Shown: positions 27,139 to 35,634, counted from the first letter of the stretch. The stretch: 64,000 nucleotides of DNA from Streptomyces sp. NP-1717 (GCF_022695985.1 NZ_JAAPBF010000001.1:62001-126000), one strand, 5' to 3'. The notes: generated by a model from the letters alone, not told the origin. Translations and numbers: made by a program.

Positions 27139-27444
27139 TCACTCCTGGATGTGGATGGTGAGCGCCGGACAGACGGAGGCGGCGTGGCGGGGGTGGTGCG
27201 GTTCTCCAACTGCATTGGAGCGCCGAGCTGTTGGTGGTGCCACCGCGCCACTACCCACGGCGTACACGCCCTCGGCCGCCCGGCAACGGGAGTCGCGGAC
27301 CAGGCGGACTCCGCGCCCGATGTGCAGCTCGGTCAGCAACTCGGCTGCGCGGTGGCCCAGTTGGTTCGCCATGAGGGCGTGCTGGGGCCCCACGACGGTG
27401 ACGTCCAGGCCCAGGGGTGCGTGGTGATCAGGCGGGGGTGCGGG
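27139..27444 (-). pseudogene. Remnant of FAD-dependent ferredoxin reductase
   Basis: Minus-strand translation gives LGLDVTVVGPQHALMANQLG...LLTELHIGRGVRLV, matching the NAD-binding Rossmann segment of ferredoxin/rhodocoxin reductases (family form: LGLDVTVVE, then VLGERV and HRxHGVRL). It is followed almost at once by CRAAEGVYAVGSGAVA, the FAD-site motif normally about 100 residues later. NAV...RHAA then matches the TNAVEQxRHAA motif. The first 140 residues and the C-terminal domain are missing, and two internal deletions are required. It sits beside a TetR gene of the type often found with cytochrome P450/ferredoxin reductase genes. The rest of the 26957-27461 gap appears empty. Confidence 0.65.
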
Positions 27445-27461
27445 TCAGGTGGAAGTCGTGA

Positions 27462-28109
27462 TCAGGGACGGGTGACGGGTGCCAGCCACAGCCCGACGAT
27501 GGCGTCGATCAGGCCGGTCCCGGCGTCGCGCCAGCTCGACCGGGGAGTGGCGGCGCCGAGCGCGAGCGCCCGTTCCCGCTCGGCGCACATGTGGACCATC
27601 AGCTGACGGGCCATGTCACCGCGCTCCGCCTGTACTTCGGAGGACAAGTAGGGCAGGCACTCGTCGAGTCCCTGGATGATCCGGTGCAGCGAGGTCGAGT
27701 CGAGCGTATCGGTGACCACGACCGCGCGCAGGCCCGGGTCGGTCATGGCCTGCGCGGCGAACCGCGCGTACCACGTGGGGCTCCCGAGCTCCGCGAGGTG
27801 ATCGGTGATCGGGCGCACCAGACAGGCCACCCAGTCCCGTACGTCGGAGGAGTCCCCGGCCTCGATCACCATCCGCAGCCGGAGCTGCTCGACCGGCAGC
27901 GCGTGCTTGCGGACGATGGCCCGTACGAGGTCCGTCTTCGTACCGAAGTGGTAGCCGACCGCCGCGTTGTTTCCCTGGCCTGCCGCTTCACTGACCTGGC
28001 GGTTGGAAACCGCGAACACTCCGTGCTCGGCGAACAGCCGCTCCGCTGTGACGAGGATCAACTCGCGCGTCGCGTCGGCCCGTTCGCCGCGGCCGGTCTT
28101 CCCCGTCAC
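27462..28109 (-). CDS. TetR-family regulator
   Basis: A 215-residue repressor. The HTH is LILVTAERLFAEHGVFAVSNRQVSEAAGQGNNAAVGYHFGTKTDLV, and the C-terminal ligand domain includes SPTWYARFAAQAMTDPGLR and ECLPYLSSEVQAERGDMARQLMVHMCAERERAL. The closest architecture I know is that of TetR proteins beside ferredoxin reductase and P450 genes, in keeping with the adjacent reductase pseudogene. The start is uncertain: a GTG at 28109 overlaps by 4 bases (GTGA) the stop of a 13-codon ORF that has a strong ribosome site, and another GTG lies at 28115. Its target operon may be lost. Confidence 0.85.
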   Translation of the reverse strand: MTGKTGRGERADATRELILVTAERLFAEHGVFAVSNRQVSEAAGQGNNAAVGYHFGTKTDLVRAIVRKHALPVEQLRLRMVIEAGDSSDVRDWVACLVRPITDHLAELGSPTWYARFAAQAMTDPGLRAVVVTDTLDSTSLHRIIQGLDECLPYLSSEVQAERGDMARQLMVHMCAERERALALGAATPRSSWRDAGTGLIDAIVGLWLAPVTRP

Positions 28110-28147
28110 GGGCACGAGCCGGCACTTCGCGCGGGAGGGGGATCCAT
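28106..28147 (-). CDS. Possible 13-codon leader ORF before tetR
   Basis: ATG at 28147 is preceded by AGGAGG (28152-28157, spacing 4). It encodes MDPPPARSAGSCP and stops at 28106-28108 in a GTGA overlap with the likely tetR start. The tetR GTG has no ribosome site of its own, so this ORF could load ribosomes for coupled translation. There is no evidence yet that the peptide itself matters. Confidence 0.35.
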   Translation of the reverse strand: MDPPPARSAGSCP

Positions 28148-28365
28148 CGCGCCTCCTGATGGCCGGCTCCGGCGTACGTGATCAGTGAACCGCGCCCCGT
28201 CTTCTCATGCAAGCGACTGACTTAACCTCGACGCGGACGCGAACGGCGTATTCGGCAGTTCATCGCCCGGCTAACGGAGTGGTCTCTCCCGCCGTCCCGT
28301 TATCGAGGGGCACCCGATGTGTATAGACGCAGAGTCCGAAGTACCCCTGCAGAAAGGGAAGACCC

Positions 28366-28554
28366 ATGCGTCTCCGTACGACAGTCGCCGCCACCGCGCT
28401 CGCCGCTCTCACCCTTCTGGGCAGCGCGAGTGCCGCCTCAGCCGGCGAGCGGGGCGAGGAGCACGACGGCACCAACATCGTGAACAGCGAGATCGTCAAC
28501 ACCTGGATCGAGGACAGCTTCAACACCATCATCGTCTTCGGCAACCAGTTCTAA
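28366..28554 (+). CDS. Very small secreted peptide
   Basis: A 62-residue product. MRLRTTVAATALAALTLL and SASAASA form a clear Sec signal peptide, likely cleaved after ASA at about 27. That leaves a mature chain of about 35 residues that is acidic at the start (GERGEEHD) and then amphipathic and Asn-rich (NIVNSEIVNTWIEDSFNTIIVFGNQF). The last part alternates polar and hydrophobic residues, as in strand-forming peptides. There are no cysteines, so it is not a chaplin or lanthipeptide precursor. ATG with AAGGGAAG upstream and a GC-rich hairpin 16 bases after the stop. I do not recognise the family. Confidence 0.65.
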   Translation: MRLRTTVAATALAALTLLGSASAASAGERGEEHDGTNIVNSEIVNTWIEDSFNTIIVFGNQF

Positions 28555-28570
28555 GACTTCTCGTATGTAG

Positions 28571-28602
28571 CCGGCCTCTCGTGGTGATCCGCGAGGGGCC
28601 GG
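28571..28602 (+). terminator. Terminator after the small secreted peptide
   Basis: CCGGCCTCTCG at 28571-28581 pairs with CGAGGGGCCGG at 28592-28602 (one mismatch in 11), with a 10-base loop, 16 bases after the stop codon. Confidence 0.55.
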
Positions 28603-28616
28603 TGGACGTCCGTGGG

Positions 28617-28648
28617 GACCGGCCACCGGCCCTCTCCCCCGGCCGGTC
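28617..28648 (-). terminator. Terminator of the permease gene
   Basis: GACCGGCC at 28617-28624 and GGCCGGTC at 28641-28648, perfect 8-base arms directly beyond the stop codon of the minus-strand permease gene. Confidence 0.5.
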
Positions 28649-29953
28649 TCAGAGCGAGCCGGGGACGACGAACAGGCACCAGGTGACCAGGGGGCCCACC
28701 ACGGCGATCCCGAGACCCCAGGTCATGAGCCGGCGGAAGACCAAGTCCCGCTGATCGGTCGGGGTGTTCGCGGTGATCAGCGCGCCGCTGGTGGAGAAGG
28801 GCGACGCGTCCACCACCGACGCGGATATGGCCAGCGCGGTGATGAGACCCACGGCTCCCACCTGGCCGGTGAGCAGGAACGGCACGGCCAGGGGGATCAG
28901 GGCCCCGAGCATGCCGGTGGTCGAGGCGAAGGCCGACACCACGGCGCCGATGAGGCAGATCAGCAGGGCGCCGAGGAGCGGGGCCTGGATGTCCGCCACC
29001 CGTTCGCCGAGGTAGTCGATGGTGCCCATGCGCTCCATCTGGCTGACGTAGGTGACGATGCCGCAGACCAGCAGCACGGTGGACCACGCGCAGCGGTCCA
29101 CGGCGCCCTTGGCCGACTGCGGGGCGACCAGGGACAGGACGACCGCGACGGTGAGCGCCATCAGGCCCACGTCCAGGTCGAAGAAGAGCGCTCCGGCGAC
29201 CAGGCCGAGGATCCCGAGTAGGGTCAGCGCGCGCGGAAGGTCGAGGCCCGGGGGCTCCGGCGAGGGGGTCCCGCCGCTCGCTTCCGTGCCGCCGCCCCGC
29301 TCAGCCACACCGTCGCCGGCGCCGTCCCCGTCCGTCGTCGCGATTCGCCCGAGCAACTGCCGGCCGCCGAAGATCAGGAAGATGATGACGCATAGGCCGA
29401 CATTGAAGAGGAACGACGCCGTGAACAGCAGCGCGGGGTTGCCGGGGAGGTCGTTGCGTTCGACCACGTTGTTGGTGATGCCGCCGAACACGCCGATCGG
29501 CGAGAAGCCCCCGGCACTGGCCCCGTTGGCGATGAACAGCCCCATGAGCACGGGGCTTATGCCGTGCGACGCGGCGAAGCCGAGCCCGATCGGCGCCACG
29601 ATCCCGACCGCCGCCGGCGTGACCGCGCCGACCGCCGTGAGGACCGCGGTGACCAGGAACATGACCCAGGGGATGAGGGCGATCCGGCCGCGTACCGCCT
29701 TCACGGCCGCGTTGACGAGCCAGTCGACCGTGCCGTTGCTCTTCGCGATCCCGAACAGCAGGGTCACGCCGACCAGCACGACGAAGAGGTCGCCGGGGAA
29801 GCCGGAGAAGATGTCGTCCGTGGACTCGTCCACCACCGTGGAGCCGACGATGAACGCCGCCACGATGGCGAGCACGCCGAGGTGGACCGAGGAGAAGGTC
29901 GCGAGGGCGAAGATCAGTACCAGGGCGATGATGGAGATGACTTGATCTGACAC
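28649..29953 (-). CDS. SLC13/MatC-like anion permease
   Basis: A 434-residue membrane protein with about 11-12 helices in two halves, separated by a Gly/Pro/Asp-rich cytoplasmic loop (about 213-240, DGDGAGDGVAERGGG). Each half has a re-entrant-type motif (AVTPAAVGIVAPIGLGF and the later SAFASTTGMLGALIPLAVPFLLTG). The N-terminal half matches the MatC/dicarboxylate carrier type. It probably imports a small carboxylate. The gene lies downstream of, and in the same direction as, an IclR gene, 375 bp away, with its own promoter and a palindrome in the gap. Context with aminotransferase and 2-hydroxyacid dehydrogenase genes suggests glycolate, glyoxylate or a related acid. That is inference. Confidence 0.8.
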   Translation of the reverse strand: MSDQVISIIALVLIFALATFSSVHLGVLAIVAAFIVGSTVVDESTDDIFSGFPGDLFVVLVGVTLLFGIAKSNGTVDWLVNAAVKAVRGRIALIPWVMFLVTAVLTAVGAVTPAAVGIVAPIGLGFAASHGISPVLMGLFIANGASAGGFSPIGVFGGITNNVVERNDLPGNPALLFTASFLFNVGLCVIIFLIFGGRQLLGRIATTDGDGAGDGVAERGGGTEASGGTPSPEPPGLDLPRALTLLGILGLVAGALFFDLDVGLMALTVAVVLSLVAPQSAKGAVDRCAWSTVLLVCGIVTYVSQMERMGTIDYLGERVADIQAPLLGALLICLIGAVVSAFASTTGMLGALIPLAVPFLLTGQVGAVGLITALAISASVVDASPFSTSGALITANTPTDQRDLVFRRLMTWGLGIAVVGPLVTWCLFVVPGSL

Positions 29954-30132
29954 GAGGGCTCCCTTGCCGTCGGCCGAAGGGCATGTCGCGTTGCATCAGG
30001 GCGCGTCGGCGCGGCACGGGAGGTGCGCGCGGCACCGGAGATGCCGGAGTGCGAGGCGGCGCGCGAACGGTCCGCCCAGGTCCCGGACCGGGTCCCGGAG
30101 AAGCCCAGGAATGGGTGAATCATTCCGCCAGA

Positions 30133-30186
30133 CGGAAATCGATTTCCGCAGTGGGGAGTATTGAAGGGGTTTTCCGGCGGCGTCAA
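30133..30186 (-). promoter_or_regulatory. Promoter and 16-bp palindromic operator of the permease
   Basis: On the minus strand, TTGACG (30186-30181), an 18-base spacer and AATACT (30162-30157) form a promoter starting near 30150. The perfect palindrome CGGAAATCGATTTCCG at 30133-30148 covers the first transcribed bases, and a further TTCCG half-site lies next to it. GGAAAT/ATTTCC motifs are typical of several IclR-family sites. The remaining part of the 29954-30328 gap shows no gene; the leader is about 195 bases. Confidence 0.5.
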
Positions 30187-30328
30187 GGGTCCTGCCGGAA
30201 TCCCTCCGGACGGACAATGCGGCGGCGAGGCGGCCGGACCCTCTCGCTGTACGGCGCGGCACGGACGGTCCGGCCCTCGTCGCACGGACCGTCTCGGGTC
30301 GGCCAAGTCCGCTGCCGGACGGGCCCGT

Positions 30329-31081
30329 TCACCTCTCGCGTGAGTGGCCCAGCGCCGCGCTGACCTGCCGCGCCGTCTCGCTCACGAGCGCGCCGTGCAC
30401 GGCGGTCGACTCCGGGGTCATCCGGCTGGTCGGCATGTTGACGCTGATGCTCGCGACCGGCGTGCCCGACTCGCCGAGGACCGGGGCCGCGACGGCGGAG
30501 ACGTCGGAGCGCCATTCGCCGGTGTTGGTGGCGTACCCGCGCTCCCGGATCCGCGCCAGTTCGGCGCGCAGCACCTCCCGGTCGGTGACGGTGGCGTCGG
30601 TGAACTCCTCCAGCCCACCGGCGAGTTGACGCTCAATCACCTCCGGCGGGCTGGCGGCGAGCACGGCCTTGCCGTTCGCCGAGGCGTGGATGGGCAGATG
30701 GATGCCCAGGGGCAGGATGATCCGTACCGCCTTCGAGGTCTCCAGCCGCTCAATCAGCACCACATTGTCACCGTCCGGGACGGTCAGATGGACCGTCTCG
30801 TCGGTGCGTCTGCGCAGGTCCTCCATGAGCGGCACGGCCACGTCGCGCAGGCTCAGCTCACCGGTGGCGCGCCGGCCGACCTGGAGGGCCTTGATGGTCA
30901 GGACCCAGCGGGTGACCTCACCCGCGGCCGGGCGGATCCAGCCCGCGGTGTGCAGCGTGCGCAGTGCCCGCTGCGCGGAACTCTTGGGCAGGTCGAGGGC
31001 GCGGGCGAGGTCGGCGACACCCACCGGCTGACGTGCGGCGACCTCTTCCAGCACCCGAAGCGCGTTGAGAACGCTCTGCAT
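30329..31081 (-). CDS. IclR-family transcriptional regulator
   Basis: A 250-residue regulator. The N-terminal winged HTH is ALRVLEEVAARQPVGVADLARALDLPKSSAQRALRTL, and the C-terminal IclR effector domain is VHLTVPDGDNVVLIERLET...HASANGKAVLAASPPEVIERQL...RGYATNTGEWRSDVSAVAAPVLGESG. In the family this domain binds small organic acids such as glyoxylate. It lies between the permease (same strand) and the aminotransferase operon (divergent). A strong promoter and a 17-bp palindrome occupy the divergent spacer, so it most likely controls all three genes. Confidence 0.92.
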   Translation of the reverse strand: MQSVLNALRVLEEVAARQPVGVADLARALDLPKSSAQRALRTLHTAGWIRPAAGEVTRWVLTIKALQVGRRATGELSLRDVAVPLMEDLRRRTDETVHLTVPDGDNVVLIERLETSKAVRIILPLGIHLPIHASANGKAVLAASPPEVIERQLAGGLEEFTDATVTDREVLRAELARIRERGYATNTGEWRSDVSAVAAPVLGESGTPVASISVNMPTSRMTPESTAVHGALVSETARQVSAALGHSRER

Positions 31082-31084
31082 CCG

Positions 31085-31154
31085 TTGACTCCCGAGTGGT
31101 CGGCTCCTATAGTCCGTGTGCCATCAGACGACACATCGTGCCACATTGTGGCAC
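31085..31154 (+). promoter_or_regulatory. Strong promoter and IclR operator of aminotransferase operon
   Basis: TTGACT at 31085-31090, a 17-base spacer and TATAGT at 31108-31113 make a near-consensus vegetative promoter starting near 31120. GTGCCACA-T-TGTGGCAC (perfect 8-base arms) lies at 31138-31154, about +19 to +35, where a bound repressor would block elongation. The spacer belongs to the divergent IclR gene. Confidence 0.6.
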
Positions 31155-31177
31155 AGATTCCAAGGGGGTTGACCCTT

Positions 31178-32344
31178 GTGACCACTCGCACCGGGCGGCA
31201 CTTCTTGCAGATCCCGGGCCCGACCAACGTCCCCGACCAGGTGCTCCGCGCCATGTCGGCGCCGACGATGGACCATCGGGGCCCCGAATTCGCCGCGTTC
31301 ACCACGGACTTGCTCACCCGCCTCGGACCGGTCTTCGGCACCACCGGACCCGTCGTGGTCTTCCCCGGCTCCGGCACCGGCGCCTGGGAGGCCGCACTCG
31401 TCAACACCCTCAGCGCCGGTGACCGGGTCCTGCACGTGGAGACCGGCCACTTCGCCACGCTCTGGCAGCGCATGGCCACCGAACTCGGTCTCCACGTCGA
31501 CTTCCTGCCGGGCGACTGGCGGCACGGCGCCGACCCGGAGGCCGTCGCCGGACACCTGGCGGCCGACACCGCCCATACGGTCAAGGCCGTCTGTGTCGTG
31601 CACAACGAGACATCGACCGGTGTCACCAGCCGGGTCGCCGAGATCAGGCGGGCGATGGACGCGACGGGACACCCGGCGCTGCTCCTCGTCGACACCATCT
31701 CCTCGCTCGGCTCGATCGACTACCGGCACGACGAATGGGGCGTCGACGTCACGGTGGCCGGCTCCCAGAAGGGGCTGATGCTGCCACCGGGCCTGAGCTT
31801 CAACGCGGTCAGCGCGAAGGCCCTCGCCGCCTCCCGCACCTCGCGGCTGCGCACCTCGTACTGGGACTGGGGGCCGGTCATCGAGGCCAACAGCCGTGGC
31901 TTCTTCCCGTACACCCCCGCCACCAATCTCCTCTACGGGCTCGACGAGGCACTGCGGATGCTCGCGGACGAGGGACTGCCCGCGGTGTTCGCGCGGCACG
32001 ACCGGCATGCCGCCGCCACCCGAACGGCCGTGCGCGGCTGGGGACTTGAGGTGCTGTGCGTCGACGAACGGGAGCATTCGTCCGCGCTGACGGCGGTCCT
32101 CGTACCCGAGGGTGTCGACGCCGACAAGGTCCGGCGGATCATCCTCGACCGGTTCGACATGTCCCTGGGCGCCGGGCTCGGCAGGCTCGCGGGACGGATC
32201 TTCCGGATCGGCCACCTCGGGCACTTCAACGACCTGACGCTCGCGGGCACCCTCGCCGGGGTGCAGATGGGCCTTCGGCTGGCGGGCGTACGGGTGGATC
32301 CCGGCGGACTGACAGCGGCGCTGGACGTCCTGGGCGCGGAGTGA
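31178..32344 (+). CDS. Alanine/serine-glyoxylate-type aminotransferase
   Basis: A 388-residue class V PLP enzyme. It opens with RTGRHFLQIPGPTNVPDQVLRAM, the family start motif. FPGSGTGAWEAAL binds the cofactor phosphate, LLVDTISSLGS holds the Asp that pairs with the pyridine nitrogen, and SQKGLMLPPG carries the Schiff-base Lys198. It probably moves an amino group onto glyoxylate to make glycine. GTG start about 10 bases after AAGGGGG. The downstream flavin dehydrogenase starts after 28 bases, so the two are one operon: dehydrogenase makes a 2-oxo acid (glyoxylate) and this enzyme aminates it. Donor specificity (Ala, Ser) is not readable. Confidence 0.85.
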   Translation: MTTRTGRHFLQIPGPTNVPDQVLRAMSAPTMDHRGPEFAAFTTDLLTRLGPVFGTTGPVVVFPGSGTGAWEAALVNTLSAGDRVLHVETGHFATLWQRMATELGLHVDFLPGDWRHGADPEAVAGHLAADTAHTVKAVCVVHNETSTGVTSRVAEIRRAMDATGHPALLLVDTISSLGSIDYRHDEWGVDVTVAGSQKGLMLPPGLSFNAVSAKALAASRTSRLRTSYWDWGPVIEANSRGFFPYTPATNLLYGLDEALRMLADEGLPAVFARHDRHAAATRTAVRGWGLEVLCVDEREHSSALTAVLVPEGVDADKVRRIILDRFDMSLGAGLGRLAGRIFRIGHLGHFNDLTLAGTLAGVQMGLRLAGVRVDPGGLTAALDVLGAE

Positions 32345-32372
32345 ACACGGATCACCGAGGAGGTTGCCGAGC

Positions 32373-35363
32373 ATGACCGTCACCGGGGCCGGGCGCCCCA
32401 CCCACGACAGCGCGCGGAGCCAGGAGCTGGCCCGCGGTCTCCAGCGGGACCTGGCGAAGGATCTCGACGGGGAGGTTCAGTTCGACGACTACACACGGCA
32501 GTTGTTCGCCCGGGACGCGAGCATGTACGCCATCACCCCGCTCGGGGTCGTCTTCCCCCGGCACGCCGACGACGTCGCCGCAGCGGTCGCCGCCGCCGCT
32601 GCCCACGGGGTGTCCGTGGTACCGCGCGGCGCCGGGACGAGTCTGGCCGGCCAGACGGTGGGCCCCGGCCTGGTCCTGGATCTGTCCCGGCACATGAACC
32701 GCATCGTGGAGCTGGACGCCGGCAGCGGTACGGCGCTGGTCGAGCCCGGAGTCGTACAGGACCAGCTCAACCGTGCCGCGAGCCCGTGGGGGCTGATGTT
32801 CGGCCCGGACACCTCAACCAGCAACCGGGCCACCATCGGCGGGATGATCGGCAACAACTCGGCCGGCAGCGGATCGGTGCGTCACGGCATGACCATCGAC
32901 CACGTGCGCGAACTCGACGTGGTGCTCTCCGACGCGAGCCGGATCCGGCTGGACCGCGTCGACGAGGCCGAACGCGCGCGCCGGGCCACCCGGCCCACGC
33001 TGGAGGGCGCGCTCCACCGCGAACTGCCGGAGATCGTACGGGCCAACGCGACCGCCATCGCGGAGGGCTTCCCCGCCCACTGGCGCCGGGCCTGCGGCTA
33101 CCGGCTCGACCGGCTGGCGCGCGAGGACAGCTTCTTCGACCTGGCCAAGTTCGTCGTCGGCTCGGAGGGGACGCTGGCCGTCGCCACCAGCGCGCTGGTC
33201 GATCTGGTGCCCAGGCCGAGCCGTACGGTCATCGCCGTCGGCCACTTCACCTCCGTGGCCGGAGCGATCGACGCGACACAGGACGCGCTGGCCTGCGATC
33301 CGGCGGCCGTGGAGCTGATGGACCGGACGATCCTCGACCTGTCCCGCCGCAAGATCGAGTACGCGGCGCTCGGCGACCTGCTGAACGGAGAGCCCGAGGC
33401 GCTGCTCTTCGTCTCCTTCAGCGGTGACGACGAGGACGACCTGCTGGCACGGTTGAAGCGGCTCACCACGCTGTGGTCCCGGCACGGGCACGGCTACCAC
33501 ACCCTGCGCGCGGTCACCCCGGCCCAGCAGTCGTCCCTGCTGAAGGTCCGCAAGGCAGGTCTCGGTCTGCTGATGGCGGCCAGCGAGGGCACCCGGCGCC
33601 CGCTGGCGTTCGTCGAGGACACCGCGGTCGACCCCGTCCATCTCGGCGACTACACACGGAGGTTCAAGGAAGTCCTCGACCGGCACGGGATGACGGCCGG
33701 CTTCTACGGCCACTGCTCGGTCGGCTGTCTGCACATCCGGCCGTTCCTCGACCTGGCCGACCCGGCGGACGTGGTGAAGATGCGCGGCGTCGCCGTCGAG
33801 ATCAAGGATCTGGTCGCCGAGTACGGCGGGGTGAACTCCAGCGAACACGGCGACGGGCTGGCACGCAGCGAGTTCAACCGGGAGATCTTCGGTGACCGGC
33901 TGTACGAGGCGATGCGCCAGGTCAAGAAGCTGTTCGACCCCGGCAACGTGCTCAACCCCGGCAAGATCGTGGACGCGCAGCCGATGACGGAGAACCTTCG
34001 GGACGCGGCGCTGCCGCCCGCCGGACCCCTGCGGACCCGGCTCTCCTTCGAGGTCATCGGCAAGGGCGCGGGATCGGGCCCGGCCTCCGCCGACGGCACC
34101 GGCGCGATGCGCGCGGCGGCGGACCGGTGCATGAACATCGGGCTGTGCCGCAAGTCCGGCAGCGGCACCATGTGCCCCTCGTACATGGCCACTCGCAAGG
34201 AGGAGGATTCCACCCGCGGCCGGGCCGCCGCCCTCGTCAAGGCGCTGTCCGAACCCGACCCGCGCGCCGCGCTGGGCGACGAGCGCCTGCACGAGGTCCT
34301 CGACCTGTGTCTGATGTGCAAGGCGTGCAAGAGCGAATGCCCGCTCGGTGTCGACATGGCCACCCTCAAGAGCGAGGCGCTCTCGCACCACCACGACCGC
34401 CACGGAGTGCCGCTGCGCTCCCGCCTCTTCGGTTCGATCCGGCTGCTGAACCGGCTGGGCTCCGCGACCGCGCCGCTGTCCAACCTGCCGGGGCGCAGCG
34501 CGCTGCTGCGCCGGCTGATGGACCGTACGGTGGGCATCGCCCCTGCGCGGCCGCTGCCGGTCTTCGTACGCCACAACCTGTCGCGCTGGTTCCGGCGCCG
34601 CAGGCCCGCCGCCGGCCACGCGGTCACCCAGGGCACCGTCACCTATCTCGCCGACTCCTTCACCACGTTCACCGAGCCGGACATCGGCCGGGCCGCCATC
34701 CGCCTTCTGGAGCAGGCGGGTTGGGATGTACGGCTGGAGAGCGGCGTCTGCTGCGGCCGGTCCAGCCTCTCCAAGGGCCTGGTGGACGACGCGAAGGACA
34801 AGGCCCGCCGTCTCGCGGACACGCTGAGCACGTCGACCGAGGCCGGTTCGCCGGTCGTGGGCTGCGAGCCCTCGTGTCTGATGACACTGCGCGACGAGCA
34901 TCTGTCCCTGCTGCCGGACGATCCCGCGGTCAAGGACATCGCCGGGAGGGTGCGCCAGGTCGAGGAGCTGCTCGTCGAGGCGATCGACGACGGGCGGCTG
35001 CGACCGCGTGAGGACTCCTGGCTCGCCGGGCGCACGCTCGTCTACCACGGCCACTGCCACCAGAAGGCGGAGGTGGGCACGGGCGCGACGGTCGCGCTGC
35101 TGAGCCGTATCCCGGGTGTCTCGGTGGTCGAACTCGACGCCGGTTGCTGCGGGATGGCGGGGTCGTTCGGCTTCGAGTCGGAGCACTACGACGTGTCGAT
35201 GACGGTCGGCGGGGACCGGCTCTTCCCGGCGATCGAGGCCGAGCCGCCGGAGACGGTCGTGGTCGCCACCGGGGTGTCGTGCCGTCAGCAGATCTTCCAC
35301 GGTACGGCGCGCGACGCGTGGCACCCGGTCCAGCTGCTGTGGGAGGCGGTCACGTCCGGCTGA
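32373..35363 (+). CDS. Fused FAD-linked oxidase / Fe-S (GlcD-GlcF-like) 2-hydroxyacid dehydrogenase
   Basis: A 996-residue fusion. Residues about 45-270 are a PCMH-type FAD-binding domain (VVPRGAGTSLAGQTVGPGLVLD, GPDTSTSNRATIGGMIGNNSAG) and 280-545 the FAD-linked oxidase C-terminal domain (GHCSVGCLHIRPF, SSEHGDGLARSEFN). An iron-sulfur part follows: C586 starts CMNIGLCRKSGSGTMCPSY and C646 starts the C-x2-C-x2-C-x3-CP cluster CLMCKACKSECP. Two CCG domains end the protein (GVCCGRSS, GCEPSC; DAGCCGMAGSFG). This combines GlcD and GlcF functions or resembles fused D-lactate dehydrogenases. The likely role is membrane-associated oxidation of glycolate or another D-2-hydroxyacid. ATG behind GAGGAGG. 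Confidence 0.88.
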   Translation: MTVTGAGRPTHDSARSQELARGLQRDLAKDLDGEVQFDDYTRQLFARDASMYAITPLGVVFPRHADDVAAAVAAAAAHGVSVVPRGAGTSLAGQTVGPGLVLDLSRHMNRIVELDAGSGTALVEPGVVQDQLNRAASPWGLMFGPDTSTSNRATIGGMIGNNSAGSGSVRHGMTIDHVRELDVVLSDASRIRLDRVDEAERARRATRPTLEGALHRELPEIVRANATAIAEGFPAHWRRACGYRLDRLAREDSFFDLAKFVVGSEGTLAVATSALVDLVPRPSRTVIAVGHFTSVAGAIDATQDALACDPAAVELMDRTILDLSRRKIEYAALGDLLNGEPEALLFVSFSGDDEDDLLARLKRLTTLWSRHGHGYHTLRAVTPAQQSSLLKVRKAGLGLLMAASEGTRRPLAFVEDTAVDPVHLGDYTRRFKEVLDRHGMTAGFYGHCSVGCLHIRPFLDLADPADVVKMRGVAVEIKDLVAEYGGVNSSEHGDGLARSEFNREIFGDRLYEAMRQVKKLFDPGNVLNPGKIVDAQPMTENLRDAALPPAGPLRTRLSFEVIGKGAGSGPASADGTGAMRAAADRCMNIGLCRKSGSGTMCPSYMATRKEEDSTRGRAAALVKALSEPDPRAALGDERLHEVLDLCLMCKACKSECPLGVDMATLKSEALSHHHDRHGVPLRSRLFGSIRLLNRLGSATAPLSNLPGRSALLRRLMDRTVGIAPARPLPVFVRHNLSRWFRRRRPAAGHAVTQGTVTYLADSFTTFTEPDIGRAAIRLLEQAGWDVRLESGVCCGRSSLSKGLVDDAKDKARRLADTLSTSTEAGSPVVGCEPSCLMTLRDEHLSLLPDDPAVKDIAGRVRQVEELLVEAIDDGRLRPREDSWLAGRTLVYHGHCHQKAEVGTGATVALLSRIPGVSVVELDAGCCGMAGSFGFESEHYDVSMTVGGDRLFPAIEAEPPETVVVATGVSCRQQIFHGTARDAWHPVQLLWEAVTSG

Positions 35364-35368
35364 GTCTG

Positions 35369-35405
35369 CCGGGCCGGCCGGTGCCCCGTCCGGCGGCCGG
35401 CCCGG
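35369..35405. terminator. Terminator after the dehydrogenase
   Basis: CCGGGCCGGCC at 35369-35379 pairs perfectly with GGCCGGCCCGG at 35395-35405, 5 bases after the stop codon. The rest of the gap to 35634 looks empty. Confidence 0.65.
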
Positions 35406-35634
35406 TGTCGGGACGCGTACGCGTGGGGTGAGTGGGTCGGACAGCCCTGGTCACCGCCCTGGTGGAAGGCCGCCTCGTCGACCGGGGCGACCGGCGGTCC
35501 GCCCCGCAGCCGCTCGGCCCCTATCGGGATCGGCGATGAGGGCCCGGCCCGAAGCCGACGGGATCGGCGCCCGGCCCGAGCCGGTGGTCGGCCTCGTACC
35601 GGCACATGGCGCCGGCCGCCCGGCCGGCGCCCGG

